From assembly GCF_037126465.1 (NCBI RefSeq), contig NC_088201.1:68532879-68596878 (forward strand): a DNA stretch of 64,000 bases, in the 5' to 3' direction. Below are positions 54,993 to 64,000 of this stretch, piece by piece. The DNA comes from Ornithodoros turicata (lineage: Eukaryota; Arthropoda; Arachnida; Ixodida; Argasidae). A program made the translations under genes and the position numbers. Below the pieces are notes generated by a model that worked only from the letters and a program-made list of their open reading frames with translations, searched no databases and was not told the DNA's origin. The number at the start of each line of letters is the position of its first letter. Within the stretch, counting starts at the first letter, position 1.

Positions 54993-57834
54993 TCAGAATT
55001 CAAACATGGCTCTTAGAGTTGTAAATGATGTATTAGCAAGATCGATACCGTTCTTGATGTACTTATTAAGAATTGTTGCAATATTATACTGTATCAATTG
55101 AGTACCGAAATTAGTACGCAAGCGGGGTACATTCCAGTAGACTGCCTGGCGTGTCCTTTGGGTGAACTGTGACTGCATGTTGAATAGTGACAGTATTACA
55201 AAGTTGTTATTTTTTACGGCCGATATGTAGAACTTCAAAAGGAGGTATTCATAGTATTGGTGAACTTTCATGATACGAAGTTGTGTAAATAATTCCGCAG
55301 TGTGATAGCCAGGTGGCACACCGGCAATCACCCTCACTGTGCGCTTTTGTTGAAGATACAGGTCTTTGATGTTATTTTGAGAGGTGGTGCTCCACACAAG
55401 ATGGCAATAGGTTAGATGCGACCTTATCAATGAATTGTAAATAGAAATCATAACATCTTTTGGTAAATTATGGCGATGTCTACAGAGTATACCCGCTGCC
55501 TTTCCTATTTTAGATTTGATATAACCGATATGAGCATCCCATGTGAGGTTGTCCGAAAAATGCACACCTAGTATTTTGACAGTCTTTACGATCTCAATGA
55601 GTTGATGGTCTAAGACAATGTTTAGTGACAGAGGTGCGGGTTTATTTTTGGGCCTATATAATATGCCTTTAGTTTTGACAACATTTATGCCAAGGCGGTT
55701 TCTCTTGCACCACGTGTTAATACTAGAAAGAGATAAGTTTGTTTTGTCAACAATTCATCGACGTTAGTGCCGGTAAAAAATACGCTCGTATCGTCTGCGT
55801 ACATGAAAAAAGTGCCATGCTGTGAGGTAGTAACAATACTGTTTATGTAGATATTGAATAACAGTGGTCCCAAGACACTGCCCTGGGGCACGCCAGCAGT
55901 CAGTGGTAGCATACCCGAAGTACAGTTGTTGTTAGTGACATACTGATATCTGTTGTGAAGGTAGGATTTAAGTAATGATAGTGGTGTACCACGGATGCCA
56001 TAACGTTCCAGTTTTTGCAGTAGTATTGAATGATTGAGAAAATCAAAAGCTTTTGTAAAATCAATGTATATTCCTAAGGTATATAATTTCCTTTCAAGGT
56101 TTTTTATTAAGAACTCTTTCTGGTGCAAAAGTGCTATTTCTGTCGAGTAACCTTTACGAAAACCATACTGAGAATTTGTAATCACATTATGCAGAGAAAA
56201 AAATTGTGTTAAACGAGAATGAATCAGTTTCTCAAGACCTTTCGAAAATATTGAAAGGATTGAAATGGGCCTGTAACAGCCAATGTCATTACGGTTGCCA
56301 GGTTTAGGTAAAATAATAACCCTAGCTATTTTCATTTTATCGGGATAAACACCAGTCGAGAGAGAGAGAGGTTATAGATATGGGTTAGAACTGGAACGAT
56401 GAGGTCAATGATGAACTTAACCGGCTTAATTGGAATGTTATCACTGTCACATGCCTTGCTATTTTTGCTATTAATAAAAGACGCATATACTTCAGCATCA
56501 GTTGCAGGAGAAAGGAAAATGGAGGGGACAACTGCATTACCGGACATTGCAGCACACACAATTTCATCATTGGAAGGCTGAGGGAACGCGCGCATTGCTA
56601 TATTAGCGAAGTGTTGGTTAAATTCGTTACAGAGTTCATGTCCATGTAACATACGACCGTCGACCTTGATACTTATAATTTCGTCGCGACTTGTCTTCGT
56701 AAGGTTTCTTATCGCATTCCATGTGGTAGCGGGGGCATGTGCATTGCTAAAAATTTGCTTAAAATAAGTTGATTTAGCTCGTTTAATGGCCGCGGTTACG
56801 TGATTACGAAAAACCTTAAATTGGCGAAGTATATGATTATCTCTAGAGTCAATAAATTGCTGATACAGTCTGTTTTTCTCTGAAATAAGTCTGACCAGCT
56901 GCGGAGTAGCCCAGGGCTTACGCGTACGACGACTAACTTTGCACGTCTTAAACGGGAAGTTGCAGTCATAAATTTGTTTAAATTGATGGAGAAACTTAGA
57001 ATATGCCTCGTTAGCGCGCTGACAGCTCAATATGGAGCTCCAATCTGCTTCTTGTATCGCAGTTCTAAATTTCTCCAATTTAGTGTCAGTAATGGACTGG
57101 TACGTGTAATATATTGGTTCTTGCCGCAGAACACGACGAGTGTTAATAAAGGCGTATATTGGGAGGTGGTCGCTGATATCATAGGATATAACGCCAGCAG
57201 AAACAGTACCTACGTCGGCATTTGTAATAAATATATCAATCAGTGTAGATGAATGTAATGTAATGCGCGTTGGTAGCTTAATGCAATTGACAAAACCATA
57301 TGTATCAAGGAGTGTCGACATTTCAACAGATGGCGTACAGTTTGAAAGTAAGTTTATATTCACGTCACCGCCCATATATAACGTGTACCTATTAACAGAG
57401 ATAAAGCAGAACAGGGTTTCAATAAAGCGAAGAAAAGTACTAACATTTCCAGAAGGAGGTCGGTACACTACTGCAAAGACAGTTGTGTTATTCTTTGCGC
57501 AAACCATCTCATAATCATCGGTGATGCAAGAGAAGTCACTTATCATCTCATAATCAGTACATTTTGATAACAGTAGAGATACTCCTCCCCCACACTTGTC
57601 TTTTCTGTTAAGATAGAAATTACAATAACCGGGCATGGAAAATGCCTCATTATCCCGGAACCAGGTTTCTGACAACATGACAGCATCGAATGAAAAATTT
57701 ACAGATTGCAACAGTAGTTGTAATTCATCAGTCTTATTTCGTAATGAACGAACGTTGACATGAAGAAACGAAAGTGAGTTGCTCGGTCTGACCAATGCAT
57801 CAGGGGCGTCATACATGGTTGACAAAAACTGCAT
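54993..57834 (-). pseudogene. CR1-group LINE ORF2: endonuclease and reverse transcriptase
   Basis: The endonuclease and linker frame (57834-56332, 500 codons open) has LSFLHVNVRSLRNK, LSETWF, CGGGVSLLL, MGGDVNINLL and ISDHLPIYAF. The RT follows, with a frame change around 56330-56390 next to a GA repeat: GCYRPISILSIFSKGLEKLI, YIDFTKAFDFLNHSILL, GVPQGSVLGPLLFNIYIN and the catalytic FMYADDTSVF. Another break near 55690 leads to the C-terminal part (55565-54993), which has LTWDAHIGYIKSKI and SLIRSHLTYCHLVWS. There is no RNase H. The motifs fit the CR1 group, including the Daphne-like forms of arthropods. A few disruptions make it inactive, but large parts are open. Confidence 0.85.
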
Positions 57835-57870
57835 TAGATACAGTCACAGTCGTAAGGGAAGGAATGCTGC

Positions 57871-58325
57871 CTACCCAGCTACTTTATTTACATCGTCACT
57901 GGTGTACACGCATACGGCGGGGGCCGTTTCGGTTTTTCGAACATAAACTTTACCACTTCTAATCCAGGCAAAAGCAAGCTTTGATTCTTTCTTTTTCGCA
58001 ATAGCCAGCCCGAGCCCGCGCTTCAGTGCGGGACATAGGTGTTCGTTGACATAAACAGAATTTTGTCCCTGTAATCCAAGATCAAAAGTCGTCATGCGTT
58101 TCTTTCTGCACTTATCAAGTACTGTGTCACGCACTTGCCTATGTTTAAATTGTATGATAATGTTCATGGTATCAGACCTTGGCGTGGGTACAGTATGCAT
58201 AATGTCCACGTGGCTCTCTAGGTCAGGCTCATTGATTAGGTTTCCAATTTTGGAAATCAGTGACCCGATATCTTTCTGATGATTAACAGGTACACCCTTG
58301 TAGCTCACCATTGTAGTACCCTCGC
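57871..58325 (-). pseudogene. CR1-group LINE ORF1, C-terminal part (FP-like nucleic-acid-binding domain)
   Basis: An open frame from 58311 (VSYKGVPVNHQKDIG), with a HTVPTPRSDTMNIIIQF middle and a VYVNEHLCPALKRGLGLAIA, then AFAWIRSGKVYVRKTE end. This pattern is the RNA-binding FP-type domain common in ORF1 of CR1-like elements of invertebrates. The usual N-terminal PHD or coiled-coil half is missing, so the LINE is truncated at its 5' end near 58325. Confidence 0.7.
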
Positions 58326-60411
58326 GATAAATCTTTTATTCCAGCGCCAGCAGACCCAAGCAGGGTACCCAAGCTTGCAGCCAGCGATGCTGGAATGATT
58401 ATTTTATTTGATTTCATTTCATTTTGAGTCATTATCGGCTCACCTATTTAGTGAAGACCTATGAACACATGTTAAGTGGTTTGGTTTAAAAATGATGAGA
58501 GCTACAGTGTGTAGCGAATGATGTTCACATTTGTCCGTTCTGCTCTATAGTATTCTTGCAAAATATATGGGTGCAAGAAAATAAAAGGAAAACGAAGAAG
58601 AGAATTCACTCCTGTATGATGAGCGCTGCGTAGAAGCACGGCACCGTTTTCTTTGTGGAGGTATAGCGAACGCGCATTCCTTTCTTTCTTTTTTGGTTCG
58701 CGTCGGCCGAGTGGCGATATCCTATTACATCCGGAACGAGGACCTATCGCTTTGCGATCGCATACAAGAGTGAGCCATCTTTTGACGATGGTAGGATAAT
58801 TATTGACCTGAGGAATAAGATGGATTTATGTGGTTGTGAGAATAGACTTTGTGTTTGTGAGTGTGAAAATGTGAGTGTGTGTCTGTGTATGTGTGCGCGC
58901 GGGCGCGCGCGCTTTCCTGAACCAGGGATCCCACTTGACAAGTAAGTTCTTTGTGTGTGCCTTTTCATGTGACACGAGTGATACATTTATGTACTATTGC
59001 GTGGAATAGTGGCTTAAAAAATAAGGGTAGCAGCGCTTGCATTGCTATCTGTAGATAGACCGAGAGCGTTTTTAATGGAATTACCTCGCGAACCTGGTGA
59101 AGTCTTCGTTTTGGGCAGGCTATTTTATGAGAGACGGTCCTGTTGCGATGCATTTGATACGCTTTCCTGAAGCAGCGTGCTTTGTTCTTGTAGTGTGGTT
59201 TACGCCTTTATCAATAGAAATGAATAGAAGTGTTTGTTTGTTTGTATGTTTGTTTGTTTGTTAGTATGTATCTGTCATGTTCGTAGCGCTGTTCAAGCGC
59301 TAGCCGCGTAGCGATAAGCGGTGATTCTCCGATTATTCCTGAGCGGTACGACTTAAGCCTTTTCCCTGCTCACTTAAGGAAATTTGTGTATCCCTGTCCT
59401 GTGACACAAATGCGTGTAATTTTTCGCGGTTCTTTTCTTCTGTCACTGCTTTTACTCAGAATGTAGATGAGGGGGAAAAAGTCAGCATCCAGGTAGAGCA
59501 GGAGAAAGCCGCTCGGCAGAGGAGAGTTCATGAGAATGGAATTTGTTTGTTTTTTGTTATATATCGTTGAGTGTCAGTATTCACTAGAGGTGTGCGAATA
59601 TTCGAAATTTCGAATATTGTTCGAATATTGTTGATATTCGAACCCTATTCGTATTCGAAAATTTGATAATCGAGAAATTCGAATATTCGAAAATTTCGAA
59701 TAATGGAGCACAAGCGCCAGCATTCCCGCTAAAATGAACAGAATTCCAGGTATTGGGATTAATCTTGCGAAAATTCCACGTTTGGCACGTCCTTAGCGCG
59801 ATTTCCAATTGGAATCGGACTTCATGTGCATCCAGCAAAACCGCAAGTTGGCTTCACAGCATGCTTTCGCGCATTGCGTGGAGCCAACTTTAAGGCACAA
59901 CGTCTGGTAGGCTACCTAGCCGATTTGATTTTTTTTATGTGTGCTTTCGTTATTTTTTAAAAGATAATACAGACTCGAAGAAGTGTTTGTTTGTTTGTTA
60001 GTATGTGTCTGTCACCTTCGTAGCGCTGTTCAGGCTTTATTTTCTTTGCAAAAATTCAGACTTTATGGTATTAAGCTTGTGGTGAATCCGGCCACCACAC
60101 ATAGATGGCACCAGGCAAAACCTGTGTCTAGGTCAGATGTTTGCCTCACGCGCTGTGGGAGGGGCCTTGGCTTGGACAGATCAAAAACCGTGAGCGCGTG
60201 TGAGCGAGATCAGAGCCTGGAGCGGCTGGCCTCGGATACGGTGCTTGGAACGACTGGCTTAGGAGAACATTCTCGGTGTAAAGATTATGTGAGTTATTAA
60301 ATATCACGTTTCTTCCTGTATTTTGACTTTGTCTCTGTGCCTCGCTTTCCACGGGAGTCGAATGGACGGGCTTTGCCCCCGAGAGTGGGAATAGGCTCCC
60401 ACAAGCTGTTC
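58326..60411. other. Spacer of the giant palindrome; repeats, no gene recognised
   Basis: Contains a GT/GC simple repeat (58835-58912), a TTTG/TTTA microsatellite (59226-59270) with a second short run near 59984, and an AT-rich patch of TTCGAATATT words. It also holds a partial diverged copy (about 59280-59560) of the arm unit, with GACTTAAGCCTTTTCCCTGC then TCACTTAAGG and GTGTATCCCTGTCCTGTG. The word CTTCGTAGCGCTGTTCA occurs at 60018 and, with one change, near 59280. No coding family is recognised. Confidence 0.5.
59585..59705. repeat. TTCGAATATT low-complexity palindromic repeat
   Basis: Many overlapping ATTCGAA and TTCGAATA words in both orientations over about 120 bp. It is probably the debris of an AT-rich foldback element. 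Confidence 0.7.
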
Positions 60412-63400
60412 GAGTAGAAGTGACTTTCCGTGCTCGCTTAAGATAGATTGTGTATCCCTGTCCTGTGCTTTCTTCACGCAGGGCCAATGCAAATGAGTAT
60501 TTAGCATTATGCAATAATTATCTGATAGCAGAAATGGGTGTCTTTGTCACAGTTTATTAGCGTGTGCGTCGTTCTTTTATTTATTTTATTCTCTTATAGC
60601 TATGCGAGCAAAAGTGCGTGTAATATTTCGCTGCTCTTTTCTTATTTTCTCTACTTTTTATGTAGAAGAAAGCCTCCTGCGTAAAAGCTGAATAGTGTTC
60701 TACCAGTGGAAGTGGGGTTGTTTGTTTGGTTTTGTTCGATATCTTGAAGTAAGCAGAGCTTAATTTTGCAGGTTTTTGAGCAGAAATGCTGGTATCTGAG
60801 CACGGAGTACAAATTTATATATTTCTCTGCTCCCTAAGAAAATTTGTACGTCGTTTTCCAAGCAGGCCGCGTTTAGTTTACGCAAAATAGAAAAATGAAG
60901 TTGTGTATGCTCTATGATGATCCGCCGCAGGCTTAGGCCTTTTCCCCGATCACCAGTGTTTTCGCATTCGATGACGCATGTCTAGACTTGTTGTTGCGCT
61001 AGACGATGTTGCATGTCTAGACACTAGTGTTGCAATTTTTACCCTTCGCTAATATCTTGTTGCTGCCGTCTTGTGTTAGACGTTGAGCTTCGTAGCGATG
61101 TGCGGTAACGCTACGATTATTCCAGAGCGCTCCGTGTGTTTAATGCGTTGTCCTCTGTGCGTGCATGCGTGTGCTTTTTCCCCTGATTTGTGACGTCATC
61201 ATGGCATGTCTGGACTTGTTTAGCAGTGTTGCAGTTCTTCCCGCCGCTAGTATGTTGTTGGTGTCATGTTGTGCTAGCCGCGTGGCGATGTGTGGTGACA
61301 TGAGGTCTTAAGCCTTTTCCCTGCTCACCTAATGATATTTGTGTATCCCTGTCCTGTGCTTTCTTTACACAAGGGCAATGCGTCTGTGTATGTGGCACTA
61401 TCAGATACCAGACATGAGTGTCTTTTTCTTGGTTTATTGGCATATGCTTCAGGTTTTTTAAGTCAAGCACAAGTGCGCGCAATTTTTCGCTGCTCTCTTC
61501 CTCAGATCACCGATTTTACGAAGAAGACAATCGCATGGTACAGCTGAGAAGAGGGTTTCTCTGATTGTTTGTTTGATTTTGTTGGGTGTTCGATATGTTG
61601 AGGAAGTCAGCTGTTAAAGGTATCCGTGAAGAAATGCTTGCATCTGAGCGCAGGATAGGAATTCCTGAAGCACGGCACCCTCAGTGTAAATTAATTATTT
61701 TGGATATGAGTCTGCTTCCCTGCATGACAAGGCTGAAATGGGAAGAGAGAAAAAATTGGAGCGCTTCATTAATAGCGATCCAAGTAATAGGGCAATTATA
61801 GTTTCCATAGAAAGTAGAATTTTAATGGGCTCCTAAAATTATAGTTTAGTTGTAGTTTTTCTAAACTGCAATGCAATAATCATTAATATAGTATAGGAAT
61901 GCTATCGTGTTCCCGTAAAGGCGTTCTGTCTTGTGCTTTCGCGCCTTTTTGCTCGCAATGCGCGAATGGAACTTTGCCCCCGGCTTTCGCGCCTTTTTTG
62001 CTCGCAGGTGTAGCCTCAGACAACGAATGTATGAGCATAGAAAGGGTCATGTATTACATAAGCCTGGAGGTGATGTTGAGTGGTCTCACTTATTATTTTA
62101 AAAGAGCAGTGGCAGTTTACTGTAATTCTAATGACCATGATGAGCCTTTGGGGTGAAAATCGTAGACAAAGGAAATAATCTTGCGATTCAATAAATAATA
62201 GGAGTCTTTGCCGGTGACTTCTTCAGACAGGATGTGATGACGTCACGCAGTCTGTAGCAATGCATTGACCGTTACTGGAAAAAAGTGTGGCAATAGAAAA
62301 ATAGTGTGTATTGTCCTGGGCAGATTTATGATGAGCACTGTTTTTGAATAAGAGGAGTGCGTGTGCTTAGAAATAGTTTGATGCTGGTTTCCTTCTTTGT
62401 TTCTTTTCGCTTTTCCCCCCTTGTCTGACAAACATGTGCTGACCATGCCTGGGCTTGTTCTGACATGCTTTCCTTCTACATGTAGTTTTTTTTCTTTCTG
62501 TACAAGGCATATTCTTGACGATAGTGCTGCCTTGAATGGGAGTAGAGCTATTCTTAATAATTTTGCGATTCATTTAGTTCAGAGAGTAACCGCGAGGGGG
62601 ACAGGTGTGTGACTTTATGTCTTGCTGAACCATTTTTTTTTCCTGTACAGTAAGACTTTGGGAATGAAATGCTACAATCTCCTCTTGTCTATGGTGTTTT
62701 TCTGCAATAGTTCCCTACGCAATCATTACAGTAGAATAAAGGAAATAATCTAGGGATAGCGATTCAATAAATAACAGGTGCCCTGTCTAGAGCGTACGCG
62801 TCCTTGAGCCACGCACCTGCATGATGACGTCATACCGAGAGACTATTGTTTCAGGTTGACCTTGTCTAGAGGAGCATTAGTGGAAAAAAACTGTGTAGCC
62901 CTGAGACAATAGGATGACGTCACGACCAATGAGAACGGCCTGCAGGGGGCGCAAGGATTCACTTCTCTCTTGGACACTGACGGGTCTCGACACGCAAATT
63001 CTGCTCCTGGCGTTGGCCGTCAGTGGAAGAGCGTAGCTTCGGTGGGGTTCTGTCTGCCTCTGATGGGGTGCGGATGTGTGGTTCGTCACTGGTGAATGGT
63101 GTTCGACGATGCAGGTGGATTTTGTGACGAGCGGATTTACAATGAGGGAATGCTGTGAACGGGAGAAATGATGGTGAGTGCCTTTTTCACTCTGTTCAAG
63201 TGTTTGTTTTCCTCTGTTGCCCAGCAGTCGTACGATTTGTCCTGCCGTGTCCTGACATGCCCCGATATGCATGCTTTCCTTTGTTGACGCTTAGTATTTT
63301 TTTTTTTTTGTTGTCTTGACGATAGTGCTGCCCTGAGTTCTGCGCTCCTGGTTACCCGTACTCTGTGCTTATTTGTTGAGTGCCTAGTCCTCTTATTTGT

Positions 63401-64000
63401 CGTTGATGGAGTTATGTTAGGATATTTTGTTCTTTTGCAAGTCTCATTTAGTAAGACTTTGGAATTCCTACGATCAGCTTTCATGCATGGTGCTCTTCTG
63501 CAATAGTTTTCTATTCAATCGTTATAGAAGAATAAAGGAAATAATCATGGGATAGTGATTCAATAAATAATAGGTCCCCTGTCTAGAGCGTACGCGTCCT
63601 TGAGCCACGCAGGTGCATGATGACGTCATACTGTGGCTTCATTGTAGATTGACCAAAGGAGCATTAGTGGAAAAAAACAGGGTAGCCCTGAGACAATAGG
63701 ATGACGTCACGACCAATGAGAACGGCCAGCAGGGGGCGCAGGAATGCTCTTCTCTCTTAGCCTCACGACCAATGAGAACGGCCAGCAGGGGGCGCAGGAA
63801 TGCTCTTCACTCTTAGCCTCTCGGAGGTGGTCGCCCCAGAGGGCGCTAGGAGCGCGTAAGCGTAGCGGCCGCGGAGCGGCGCCCCAGTCAGTTTCTCTCC
63901 GGCTGTCGCAGAAAGCAGACGTGCGCTCCCCGCGCTCGCTCAGTTTCTGGCTGGTTGTCACGGAGAGCAGTCGCATCGGTCTGCGCTCCTGCTGTGGTGA
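60412..64000 (-). repeat. Giant palindrome, right arm (continues beyond the window)
   Basis: The reverse complement of 50992-54658. Substitutions relative to the left arm are sparse; for example near 61630 GAAGAA stands for GATGAA of the paired frame. One small indel shifts the pairing offset by about 13 and others add up to about 60 near 53,000/62,000. The outer end is not reached at 64,000. The frame 61586-61801 (starting MFDMLRKSAVKGI) and its twin at 53266-53481 are conserved between the arms, which follows from arm identity and is not evidence of coding. Confidence 0.85.

Noticed and set aside
1..64000. Bacterial or viral contamination
   Set aside because: Spliced gene structure, SINEs, several non-LTR clades and nested transposons are typical of an animal genome. 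Virus-like parts are decayed and embedded.

Overview
Eukaryotic genomic DNA, most likely from a hard tick (Ixodida). The reasons are a spliced animal-type GH18 gene, tRNA-derived SINEs of the general type known from ticks, and a dense mix of arthropod non-LTR retrotransposons (I, jockey/CR1 and L1/Tx1 groups), foldback elements and MITEs. There are no operons, Shine-Dalgarno sites or CRISPR arrays. The tick assignment is inference from family resemblance, not a database match.

Region by region. 1-5.3 kb: foldback elements, a SINE and unassigned sequence. 5.3-10.4 kb: the only convincing host gene, a three-exon gene on the + strand for a membrane-anchored GH18 chitinase-like protein that has lost its catalytic acid; transposons fill both introns. 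10.9-12.2 kb: a TIR element with nested MITEs. 13.2-14.4 kb: an L1/Tx1-like LINE fossil (-). 16.2-19.9 kb: an I-group LINE fossil (+). 20.2-21.7 kb: a foldback element, SINEs and a MITE. 22.1-24.4 kb: an L1/Tx1-like LINE 3' half split by a TIR element. 25.4-25.9 kb: the 3' end of an I-group LINE.

26,505-40,638 is one large inverted-repeat DNA transposon inserted in an older LINE. It has a 6-bp target duplication (AAGGCA), AG...CT termini and arms of about 1.7 kb, which are hallmarks of Polinton/Maverick elements. Its interior holds three short overlapping ORFs of unknown function. Two later I-group LINEs inserted into it. One (29,615-30,979) lies inside the middle ORF. The other (33,800-39,391) is almost full length, with an 11-bp target duplication, ORF1 and ORF2 overlapping by ATGA, and only two frameshifts seen in ORF2.

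42.5-45.2 kb: a jockey/CR1-group LINE (+). 45.6-46.8 kb: two tandem-repeat arrays. 46.9-50.2 kb (-): a broken gene for a protein-primed family B DNA polymerase of Polinton/adintovirus type. 50,992-64,000: a giant palindrome with near-identical arms of at least 3.6 kb, made of diverged tandem units carrying repeated TGACGTCA sites; it runs off the right edge. Its spacer holds a CR1-group LINE (-) and simple repeats.

The window is therefore a nest of mobile elements around one host gene. The most unusual parts are the Polinton-like element with its unknown ORF cluster, the polymerase fossil and the giant palindrome. Reads spanning both palindromes would be needed to exclude assembly artefacts.
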